Shown: piece after piece, positions 36,731-44,427 of the stretch
Numbering within the stretch: the first letter of the stretch is position 1
Layout of the letters: every line of letters begins with the position of its first letter
Assembly (NCBI RefSeq): GCF_014638845.1
Contig: NZ_BMFP01000001.1
Coordinates: forward strand, 717,566 to 781,565
Direction of reading: 5' to 3'
From: Pontibacter amylolyticus
Lineage (GTDB): Bacteria > Bacteroidota > Bacteroidia > Cytophagales > Hymenobacteraceae
DNA length: 64,000 bases
Position numbers and translations under genes: made by a program
Notes under the pieces: model-generated
The model's input: the letters and a program-made list of their open reading frames with translations, nothing else
What the model was told of the DNA's origin: nothing
Database searches by the model: none

Positions 36731-38194
36731 TTACGCCTTGGCAGGTATACGCTTCAGGGTATCCAGCAGGAAATCCCAGTACTTCTGCACGGAGCTGATC
36801 TGCACTTTTTCGTCAGGTGAATGGGCACCGCGGATGTTCGGGCCGAACGAGATCATCTCCATTTCCGGATAGTTTGCACCGATGATACCGCACTCCAAAC
36901 CGGCGTGGCAGGCGTTTACGTGGGCTTCCCCGTTGTACTTCTCTTTGTAGAGGTCGCTCATCAGCTGCACGATGCCGGCACCCGGACGAGGCATCCAGCC
37001 TGGATACATCCCGCTCAGTGACACGGAAGCGCCTGCCAACTCAAGGGCGCTTTTAATCCCGGCAGCCAGATCCATTTTCTCGCTGTCTACGGAGCTGCGG
37101 GTGAGGCACTGTACGGTCAGTTTGCCGTCCTGCACCAGCACGCGGGCCACGTTGTTGGAGGTCTGCACCAGGTGCTCAATATCCGGACTCATGCGGTATA
37201 CCCCGTTGTGAGTGGCATAAAGTGCCCGCAACAATTTGGCCTGGTAATCGGCTGGCAGTACCTGTGCCGGGGCCTCTATTTGCTCTACCGCCACAACCAG
37301 ATTCGGATCGGTCGTAGCGTGCTCGTTTTTGAGGATCGCTGTCAATTCGTTTACAAAATCTTCGAAAGCGGTTGTCTCGCCTGCAGGTATAGCCACTACG
37401 GCCACTGACTCGCGCGGAATAGCGTTGCGGAGGCTACCCCCGTCGATGGAGCCGATGCGCAGGCCCACTTTTTCAGCGGCCTGGTGCAGCAAACGGTTCA
37501 TCAGTTTGTTGGCGTTGCCGCGACCCAGGTAGATGTCCATACCGGAGTGGCCGCCAGTCAGACCTTTGATGCTAACCTTGTAGCCTTTCATGTCGCCGCT
37601 TATACCTTCCGGCTGGTACGTGCCGCTGGCATTAATGTCCACACCGCCGGCGCAACCGATGGTCAGTTCGGTGTCGTCTTCGGTGTCGAGGTTGAGCATG
37701 ATGTCAGCTTCCAGTATCCCGCCTTTCAGGCCAAGGGCACCGGTCATACCCGTCTCTTCGTCTATCGTAAACAGCGCCTCAATAGCCGGGTGCTCGATAT
37801 CGGTCGAAGCCAGCAAGGTCATGATGGAAGCCACGCCCAGTCCGTTGTCGGCGCCCAGTGTCGTGCCACGGGCCTTCACCCAGTCGCCGTCCACATACAT
37901 GTCGATGCCCTGCGTGTCGAAATCGAATTCGGTGTCTGCGTTTTTCTGGTGCACCATGTCCACGTGGCTTTGGATCAAGACTGTTTTGCGGTCTTCCATA
38001 CCCGGTGTGGCGGGTTTCTTGATGATGACGTTGCCGATCTCATCCTTGATAGTTTCCAGGCCGAGTTTCTGACCGAACTCCATCATGAACGCAACGACAC
38101 GCTCTTCTTTTTTGGATGGCCGCGGCACGGCGTTCAGGTCAGCGAAATTATTCCAGAGGGCTTTCGGCTCGAGTGCTCTTACTTCAGTGCTCAT
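36731..38194 (-). CDS. pepD: Aminoacyl-histidine dipeptidase (peptidase D)
   Basis: A 487-residue M20-family metallopeptidase that splits Xaa-His dipeptides in the cytoplasm. The ATG complementary to 38192-38194 (MSTEVRALEPKALWNNFADLN) is the family start; the open frame extends upstream only through non-coding-like sequence. Metal-site motifs: IQSHVDMV, TTLGADNGLGVA, FTIDEETGMTGA and MLNLDTED. The C-terminal HACHAGLECGII is also typical. Length matches E. coli PepD (485). The upstream region leads into repeat island 3. Confidence 0.93.
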   Translation of the reverse strand: MSTEVRALEPKALWNNFADLNAVPRPSKKEERVVAFMMEFGQKLGLETIKDEIGNVIIKKPATPGMEDRKTVLIQSHVDMVHQKNADTEFDFDTQGIDMYVDGDWVKARGTTLGADNGLGVASIMTLLASTDIEHPAIEALFTIDEETGMTGALGLKGGILEADIMLNLDTEDDTELTIGCAGGVDINASGTYQPEGISGDMKGYKVSIKGLTGGHSGMDIYLGRGNANKLMNRLLHQAAEKVGLRIGSIDGGSLRNAIPRESVAVVAIPAGETTAFEDFVNELTAILKNEHATTDPNLVVAVEQIEAPAQVLPADYQAKLLRALYATHNGVYRMSPDIEHLVQTSNNVARVLVQDGKLTVQCLTRSSVDSEKMDLAAGIKSALELAGASVSLSGMYPGWMPRPGAGIVQLMSDLYKEKYNGEAHVNACHAGLECGIIGANYPEMEMISFGPNIRGAHSPDEKVQISSVQKYWDFLLDTLKRIPAKA

Positions 38195-39182
38195 GTATGG
38201 TTTTTTATATCTAGTGTTGAAATTATTAACTGTAGTTGCCTGCGGCAATGAGGTGCTAAGGTAATAAGAATATGGGAAAGGTTTTGGTTTGTAAGTGTAT
38301 CGGTTGTAGGTATAGCAAACAGATTTGCTTTGTAGTCTATGACCACTGGATGGCGCAAGCGTCCTCGCTCGTGTCTTATATGGTGGGGCCTCTGGCCCTA
38401 GAATGTAAACTTTGCTTTGTAGCAACTGCCGTTGCAGGTATAGCTACTTGAATTGTTGTATAGCTTCGCCTGTGCGGCGGGCACTTACTTTTTTCCTTGA
38501 TGAAAAAAGTAAGCAAAAAAATCAAGACGCTCCAAACTCGCTGACCGCTCAAACAGTGGAGCGCCGAAAAGCGCACCGGGCACAGCTATTTGTTTCAAAG
38601 CTTCCCTGCGAGTTAGCCTGCTATACCTGTCAGTGGTGTGTGCCACAACACTTATACCTGTGTAGTGGCAGCTACAGAAGTCCCCCTTTGAAGGGGGCAG
38701 GGGGATGTTAATCGTGCACCGCTCCTTCCCCTGTTCTGGGGGTAGGGGCCCTCGATAAAAGGGGAAGGCCGGGATGGGGTAATTAACTACAGCACTTATA
38801 CCTGTAAAGTAGTAGTGGCAGAAACTCCCCTCCTTAGACAAGGAGGGGCAGGGGTGGTTGGATCCGGTACAGCAAGGGAGCCGCAGAAGCCACAATGCTA
38901 TACCTGACAATTAAGTGGCTGCTGAAAATTCCCCTCTCGGGAGGGGCAGATTATAGTAACTGCCTATTCTCCCTTCAACCAAGATCTTTTCTGGATGACA
39001 GATAGAGAAGCCAAAATCCCCATTCGAAGAGGCAGGAAGATGACAATCGTGCACGAGGGAATCCCACCAATCTTCTATTCCCAAAACCTGCTTTAAATTA
39101 TTTTCCAAAACCCTGCGTCTTTCCGCTCCCCTCCCCGTCATCCTGATGAATTTGAATCAAAAACATCTAAACAATTCATCAT
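38195..39182. repeat. Repeat island 3 (R2-M-T2 composite)
   Basis: There is no gene in nearly 1 kb. 38195-38460 is the presumed pepD promoter region. R2 covers 38461-38719 in plus orientation, with stems CTTACTTTTTT/AAAAAAGTAAG and GACGCTCCA/TGGAGCGCC and the CCCCCTTTGAAGGGGG palindrome, ending in GTGCAC. A middle part M follows (38720-38970) with TCCCCTCCTTAGACAAGGAG. T2 (38971-39054) carries CCAAGATCTTTTCTGGATGA and another GTGCAC end. The whole stretch 38461-39054 is collinear with 56978-57561. Confidence 0.8.
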
Positions 39183-40211
39183 ATGGAACCGATCTATCAA
39201 TTCGCAACACCGCAGTCAATCAAAAATCAGAAAGCTGAGCAAAGCAACCAAACGGCAAAGGAACAGCAGCCAGATGCGCAGCATACCTGTAACAAAGCTG
39301 CTTGTGAGCGCCAGCATAAAGGGGCCTCTACCCTACTCACGCTCGCCTTGGTCCTGCTCTGCAGCGTGGCCCTGCAAACAGCGGCGCTTGCCCAAACGGC
39401 TATGGTGTTTGATGGCGGCAAGAAATCCGCAAAAGAAAATAAGTCGGATGTGGCCATCCGGTCTTTGGATGATATCACCTTTCCAGCTGCAGACTTCAAA
39501 CGGGGTGCCTACCTGAAATTGCGCACGGTATACCTGCATGTGCCGGTAAGCAAGTTCAAACTGAAGCCTTTTCCGGCCAATAGCTCCGCCGAAACCCGCG
39601 CCGAACTCGACTTTTTGCTATACCTGCAAAAGACCCGGAATGCCGAAGCCATCAACCGCACCGAAACCATGGCTGCCGTGTACTACGACCCACTGACCAC
39701 CAACCCGACCGATGCCGACTATACCCGAAACCTCAACAGCCTTTTCTACATTGGGCGTGACCTGGGTCTATGGTTCAATCCAGAAAAATTACCGGTTACT
39801 GCGCAGGTGCTGCAGCACGTGATCCAGGATGCTACTTATTATATCTTCTCGCTCAAAAATGACTACAACCGTCCCAGACCATACCAGTTGGACAGCCGCC
39901 TCGAAAACCTCGAAGCACCCGGCCACGCCTCCTACCCGAGCGGACACTCTTCCACTTCGCACGTGCATGCCTACATTCTAGGCCACATCTTCCCGGAGTA
40001 TCAGGATCACTTCCTGGGTGTTGCCAGTGACATGGCCTTCTCCAGAGAAACACGTGGGGTGCACTACCCAAGCGACTCGGAAGCCGGAAAAGAATTTGCC
40101 CGCCAGTTTGTGCACGAGCTGATGAAGAGCCCTAAATTCCGCACTGATCTGGAAGCCATGAAAGCGGAAATAGCACGGGTGAGAGCCGCTAACCAGCTTA
40201 CAAAGAAGTAA
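39183..40211 (+). CDS. PAP2-family acid phosphatase, exported
   Basis: A 342-residue protein. The phosphatase signature is complete: KNDYNRPRPYQLD, YPSGHSSTSH and SRETRGVHYPSDSEAG, as in class A non-specific acid phosphatases and the wider PAP2 superfamily. It should remove phosphate from small organic phosphoesters in the periplasm. A hydrophobic export signal (about 48-71, LLTLALVLLCSVALQTAALAQ) is preceded by an unusually long polar N-terminus of about 47 residues; no other in-frame ATG offers a shorter signal, so the start may be a non-ATG codon or the extension may be real. Confidence 0.85.
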   Translation: MEPIYQFATPQSIKNQKAEQSNQTAKEQQPDAQHTCNKAACERQHKGASTLLTLALVLLCSVALQTAALAQTAMVFDGGKKSAKENKSDVAIRSLDDITFPAADFKRGAYLKLRTVYLHVPVSKFKLKPFPANSSAETRAELDFLLYLQKTRNAEAINRTETMAAVYYDPLTTNPTDADYTRNLNSLFYIGRDLGLWFNPEKLPVTAQVLQHVIQDATYYIFSLKNDYNRPRPYQLDSRLENLEAPGHASYPSGHSSTSHVHAYILGHIFPEYQDHFLGVASDMAFSRETRGVHYPSDSEAGKEFARQFVHELMKSPKFRTDLEAMKAEIARVRAANQLTKK

Positions 40212-40307
40212 GAGCGATCAGGCAGGCAGGCCGCGAATAAAATCCACCCAAGCGTTAGCGAGAGAACAAAACCTATCGTACTATTGCAGCCTGAAATTAA
40301 TAGCATA

Positions 40308-40733
40308 ATGGAACCATGGTTAGGATATGCACTCGTTGCCATGCTCACAGGGGGCGTGGCAATGGTGTTTGCGAAGATGGGAATGAATAACAATGCCAAC
40401 GAGCACCTGGCTTTGGTTATACGCACGGGCGTGCTGTTTATGATGGTGCTCGGGCACGCGCTCTACGCAGGCGGACTCAAAACAGCCCGGCTGATCGACA
40501 ACAAAACGCTCACTTGGTTCATACTGGCCGGCGCCTGCACTGCCGTCTACTGGATTCTGTACTTCAAAGCCATCAAAACAGCCGATGTGTCGGTGGTGGC
40601 GACCATAGACCGGGCAGGTATACTGGTGACGGTGGGTCTCTCCTACTTTCTGCTTAATGAGCCGCTCACCCCGCGCCTGCTGCTCGGTATGGGCGTGATT
40701 TTGTGCGGCACCCTGATTCTGATCTGGAAATAA
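40308..40733 (+). CDS. EamA-family small membrane transporter
   Basis: A 141-residue protein. The ATG at 40308 (MEPWLGYALVAMLTGGVAMVFAKMG) is favoured over the longer frame from 40284. Four to five membrane helices make a single EamA/DMT unit, half the length of the usual ten-helix transporter, so it would work as a dimer. The C-terminal helix pair (VGLSYFLLNEPLTPRLLLGMGVILCGTLILI) is the family hallmark. The substrate is unknown. The GNAT gene starts three bases after its stop. Confidence 0.85.
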   Translation: MEPWLGYALVAMLTGGVAMVFAKMGMNNNANEHLALVIRTGVLFMMVLGHALYAGGLKTARLIDNKTLTWFILAGACTAVYWILYFKAIKTADVSVVATIDRAGILVTVGLSYFLLNEPLTPRLLLGMGVILCGTLILIWK

Positions 40734-40736
40734 GCA

Positions 40737-41222
40737 ATGATACTACTTGTAGCTATGCGGCCGGAGCATGCCCACGAGGTGCTCCGCATCTACGGCGAGG
40801 GCCTGGAGACAGGCTATTCAACTTTCAACACCGAAGTGCCCACCTGGGAGGAATGGGACCGCAACCACCTGCCGCATACCCGTTTGGTGGCCATCGAAAA
40901 TGACGAAGTGCTGGGCTGGGTGGCGCTGCTGCCTGTTTCTTCCAGAGCATGCTACCGCGGCGTGGCAGAGTTCAGCATCTACATCGCCAACCGTCACCGG
41001 GGCAGAGGTATAGCCGACCAGCTGATGCGCGCCATGATCGAAGAGAGCGAATCCAATGGCATCTGGACGCTGCAATCCTCCACCTTTGCCGATAACACCA
41101 CCAGCCTGCGCCTGCAGGAGCGGCACGGCTTCCGGCAGATCGGCTACCGCGACCGCATTGCCCAGCTGCACGGGGTATGGCGCAATACCATTCTGCTGGA
41201 GCGACGAAGCAACTTGTTCTGA
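40737..41222 (+). CDS. GNAT acetyltransferase, phosphinothricin-acetyltransferase-like
   Basis: A 161-residue cytoplasmic enzyme. The order of motifs is that of the Pat/YwnH group: ILRIYGEGLETGYSTFNTEVP, WDRNHLPHTRLVA, FSIYIANRHRGRGIADQLM (acetyl-CoA loop), LQERHGFRQIGYRDRIAQL. These enzymes acetylate amino groups of phosphinothricin or methionine sulfoximine analogues. It is tightly coupled to the EamA gene (three bases) and followed by DinB after 29 bp, so the three probably form a small detoxification-type operon; that role is inferred. Confidence 0.88.
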   Translation: MILLVAMRPEHAHEVLRIYGEGLETGYSTFNTEVPTWEEWDRNHLPHTRLVAIENDEVLGWVALLPVSSRACYRGVAEFSIYIANRHRGRGIADQLMRAMIEESESNGIWTLQSSTFADNTTSLRLQERHGFRQIGYRDRIAQLHGVWRNTILLERRSNLF

Positions 41223-41251
41223 TCACAATCTTGTATCTTGCTAAAAAACTC

Positions 41252-41764
41252 ATGGAAATCAGCAACATACCTTCTTTTCTGGACTACTACAGCAAGATCC
41301 GGCAGCGCACCGAGCGCGTTATCGCCTCTATACCGACCGACCACTACAACTGGACCTACCACAAGGGAAAGTTCACTTTTGCGGATCAGATACGTCACAT
41401 CGCGGCCATAGAGCGCTACCTGTATGCCGAGACCGTGCTGGGCAGACCCGCTGCCTATACCGGTTGCGGCAAGGAGCTGGCCGATGGTCCGGAGCAGGTG
41501 CTGGCGTTTTTCCGGGAAAGGCATCAGGAGAGTCTGGCCATTTTCAGCAGTCTGTCCGACGAGGACCTGCAGCAGAAGATCCAGACGCCCGGAGGCGGCC
41601 AAATTACCTGCTGGAAGTGGCTGCGTGCGCTGGTGGAGCACGAAATCCACCACCGGGCACACCTCTATACCTACCTTAGCATACTTGGTGTGCCAACTCC
41701 GCCTATTTTTGGGCTTACCTCTGAGCAGGTACAGGAGCAAAGCGCACGGATTTCTAATACCTAG
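41252..41764 (+). CDS. DinB-family putative metalloenzyme
   Basis: A 170-residue four-helix-bundle protein. The ATG at 41252 (MEISNIPSFLDYYSKIRQRTER) is taken; the frame upstream overlaps the GNAT gene. Likely metal ligands are His in FADQIRHIAAIERY and the pair in VEHEIHHRAHLYTY, the typical three-histidine pattern. DinB/YfiT-like proteins include thiol-dependent S-transferases and damage-inducible proteins of unknown role. It ends at a hairpin terminator. Confidence 0.88.
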   Translation: MEISNIPSFLDYYSKIRQRTERVIASIPTDHYNWTYHKGKFTFADQIRHIAAIERYLYAETVLGRPAAYTGCGKELADGPEQVLAFFRERHQESLAIFSSLSDEDLQQKIQTPGGGQITCWKWLRALVEHEIHHRAHLYTYLSILGVPTPPIFGLTSEQVQEQSARISNT

Positions 41765-41771
41765 AAAACAA

Positions 41772-41803
41772 AAAATCGCCAAGCTTGGAGCAATGGCGAT
41801 TTT
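41772..41803. terminator. Bidirectional intrinsic terminator
   Basis: AAAATCGCCA (41772-41781) and TGGCGATTTT (41794-41803) are a perfect 10-bp stem between the convergent DinB and nucleotidyltransferase genes. Confidence 0.75.
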
Positions 41804-41836
41804 ACGCAGCCTATACCTGATTGGCAGGTATAGGAA

Positions 41837-42652
41837 TTAGATTGTCCGCATAGTCAGTGCTTTGTAGTCCCATACCGTGATGTCGTGGCCGTATTGGGTT
41901 TGGTCGATGTAGGGCCCGCGGCAGATTTTCTCCTTGGGGGTTTCCACATCGTACTGCTCTTTGGCACGCAGCAGCAGCTCGTCCATCAGCCAGCGGGGTA
42001 TGATGTCGCGGTCGGATGGGTACACGAAGTGGAAGCTCATGAACTGGGCCAGCACCAGTTGCCAGTGCTGCTCGGTATAGGACCAGAGGCGGTTCCAGTC
42101 CAGCTTTTCGCCGCAGCGCAGGATGAGGTGGTTGATGTCGGAGCCATCGTAACGCTCCCTGTTCTGCACATACAGTTTGCACCAGATCAGCTCTTCAGGC
42201 GGCATGAACTTTACTTTTACACCGTATAGCTCGCCTTCGGTGGCATACTCAAACCAGCGGTCGTCCACCGGGCAGAGGCTGGCGGGGTTGTTATAGATCA
42301 GGTCCATCAGGTGATCCTCCTTTTTGGCTTTGGCCAGCCAGCGGGGATCAGTCATTTCGGTATCGTAGCCACCCTCGGCGAAGGTCTTGAGAATGCGGGG
42401 GCACTCTCCTACTTTGCAGAAAACATCGAGGTCCTTGGTGGCTCTGTTGATGCCGGTGTATTTATCCAGGGCCAGTCCGCCGCCTACCAGAAATTTTGCT
42501 TCGCTTTTTACCAGCAGGCTCAGCGCCTCCTTGTAAAAGTCTTCCGCCTCCAGCTTTTTTGGGGACTTCTGTCCGTTTTTGGCCACTGTTCCGATTGCTT
42601 TTCCGGAAGTTTCGGCCTTCTTTATTTTTGTATTATTCAGTTGCTTGCTCAT
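41837..42652 (-). CDS. Nucleotidyltransferase-fold protein
   Basis: A 271-residue cytoplasmic protein. After a Lys-rich, probably disordered N-terminus (about 1-35), the minimal nucleotidyltransferase motif appears: FLVGGGLALDKYTGINRATKDLDVFC, with the GG and DxD signature. The rest includes DHLMDLIYNN and MPPEELIWCKLYVQ, as in the AbiEii/DUF6036-like branch. Some members of that branch are toxins, but no antitoxin-like partner is adjacent here, so a housekeeping or unknown role is equally likely. Confidence 0.75.
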   Translation of the reverse strand: MSKQLNNTKIKKAETSGKAIGTVAKNGQKSPKKLEAEDFYKEALSLLVKSEAKFLVGGGLALDKYTGINRATKDLDVFCKVGECPRILKTFAEGGYDTEMTDPRWLAKAKKEDHLMDLIYNNPASLCPVDDRWFEYATEGELYGVKVKFMPPEELIWCKLYVQNRERYDGSDINHLILRCGEKLDWNRLWSYTEQHWQLVLAQFMSFHFVYPSDRDIIPRWLMDELLLRAKEQYDVETPKEKICRGPYIDQTQYGHDITVWDYKALTMRTI

Positions 42653-42889
42653 GTATTCATTCAGGCTCTAGGGTCATTGAAATGTTCAGCAGGAGACAGC
42701 ATGGCCTGAAGACTGCCACTATCGGAAACAGTCTAAATTGTACTACTCCAAACTCTAAAACTGAGGTAAGTGGTTTACTGCTGAAGCGCCAAATTGGTTG
42801 TAGCGCTTACTAAATAAAGATTAACACAGGACAAGACATTGAAAAAAGCCTAAAAACCAACCAAATAGTTTAACCAGACAATGATTGAC

Positions 42890-44251
42890 CTAATAAAAAT
42901 CCAAAGCTGAACTAAAGGTGTTGCCTGCCTTTACATAAAACGGAAAGTTCGCGGTGGCCACGTTCCCCTGGCCATCATACACATAGGCATACAGCCGGTA
43001 AGCGCCGTCCTGCTGTGGGGCTTTCAGCGTGACGCTGTTGCCTGCCGCCTGCTGGATCACATGAGGTATAACGTCTGGCTTTTGCTCTTTGATGGCGTTG
43101 CCGTCTTCGCTCACGGTCTCGGGCAGCAGCTCCCATTCAACCCGCAGACTATCACCGTCGGCATCGGTCGCAAACACAGCGGCCGTGGACAGTTCGCCGG
43201 GCTGCAGGTATACCTGGTCTAATGGGAAGATGCCTTTGAGTGACAGGTAAGCAATATGCGGCGCCCGGTTGAAGTCGCGCTTTCCGCTCCAGATTTCCCG
43301 CATCACCTGCGCCATTTCGGTTTCCTCGCCGGTCTCGGTCATGATGCTGAACCAGGTTGGAGTCGTCTCGTACTTGTAGCCCCAGATAAAAGCATAGGCA
43401 CCCAGGCAGCGGTCAGGATCGGCCAGCACGGTACTCTCATACCTCTCACGGGCAAAGGAGGCTTTCTCCGAGCTGGTCTGCTCGATGGGTGCATACCACC
43501 AAGTGGTCCTGGTTTCCCAATAGCCCCGCCCCCCGAACTCGGCTATAACATAGGGACCATCCCAGTCCGTGTCGCGCAATTCGGTTGGCAGGTCATGCAA
43601 AGCGCCAAATGAGTTGATGGACAGGATGTCGATGGCCGGGCAGCGGCGGCGGATCAGGTTCACCACCTGTTTTGGTACGTTCATCACCGTGGTCGTGGTG
43701 GGGTGATTGGGGTCGATTTCGTGAATCATTTCGGCCACGCCATTCACGGCATCCCATACCTTCACGTTTGACCCTTCGGCGTACAGCTCGTTGCCCACCA
43801 CCCACATCAGCAGAGCAGGGTGGTCTTTGTATTTGAGTACTTCCGCACGCAGACGCTCTTTCTGGGCGGCCACGTCGTCTTTGTCGTAGTAGTTGAAGCC
43901 CTCCCGCTCCCGCTCCATCCAAAGTCCCAGCATCACGCTCAGGCCTTGCTGATGCGCCTCGTCCAGAATGCGCTGGGTGTCCTCATCCGTGTGCCATACC
44001 CGTATGGAATTGCCCCCATAGGCCGCCACTTTGTCGAAATGCTCATATCCTGCGGCTCCCTTTATAAAGTAGGGTTCGCCATTGCGGTACAGGGTATACT
44101 TGTCACCTTCTTTCACCACCTCTACCGTGCGGCCTTGTTTGGCATATTGCTGATTATCAGATGCTCTGAATGAACAAGCGCTGACCAGGAGTAAGCAAAA
44201 CAATAAAATTGTACTCTTACTGGTAAGATAAACCGTACTGTGGGTGAACAT
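42890..44251 (-). CDS. GH2/GH5-like TIM-barrel glycosidase lipoprotein
   Basis: A 453-residue lipoprotein (signal ending LLLVSAC, Cys26). The barrel is that of the GH2 C-terminal/clan GH-A type: YFIKGAAGYEHFDKVAAYGGNSIRVW at the start, acid/base Glu155 in VVGNELY and nucleophile Glu238 in VIAEFGGRGYWE. The C-terminal 100 residues form a beta-domain (LQPGELSTAAVFATDADGDSL). It is divergent from a membrane GT2 beta-glycan synthase, the two starts being about 175 bp apart. A periplasmic trimming role for the polymer made by that synthase, like BcsZ in cellulose systems, is inferred. Confidence 0.85.
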   Translation of the reverse strand: MFTHSTVYLTSKSTILLFCLLLVSACSFRASDNQQYAKQGRTVEVVKEGDKYTLYRNGEPYFIKGAAGYEHFDKVAAYGGNSIRVWHTDEDTQRILDEAHQQGLSVMLGLWMEREREGFNYYDKDDVAAQKERLRAEVLKYKDHPALLMWVVGNELYAEGSNVKVWDAVNGVAEMIHEIDPNHPTTTTVMNVPKQVVNLIRRRCPAIDILSINSFGALHDLPTELRDTDWDGPYVIAEFGGRGYWETRTTWWYAPIEQTSSEKASFARERYESTVLADPDRCLGAYAFIWGYKYETTPTWFSIMTETGEETEMAQVMREIWSGKRDFNRAPHIAYLSLKGIFPLDQVYLQPGELSTAAVFATDADGDSLRVEWELLPETVSEDGNAIKEQKPDVIPHVIQQAAGNSVTLKAPQQDGAYRLYAYVYDGQGNVATANFPFYVKAGNTFSSALDFY

Positions 44252-44427
44252 AAGTTAGGTATAGCGGGGATATGTGTGATAAAATTCAGGGTAAAGCATT
44301 AGAACTTTTGAGGCTAATACGAGTATAAACCTCAGATGTTATTGTGCCAGGTAACCCCGATTCATACAAAACAGCACTTGCATGATAATTAAGCCACCCC
44401 TAAGATAATACACGACCCCTTTTACTG

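Noticed and set aside
38412..38711. 99-codon frame within R2, and similar frames in R1 and R3
   Set aside because: The reading frame is not kept between repeat copies, whereas the base-paired arms are, so the conserved unit is structural rather than coding.
41837..42652. Toxin-antitoxin pair of the AbiE type
   Set aside because: The nucleotidyltransferase-fold protein has no adjacent antitoxin-like gene.
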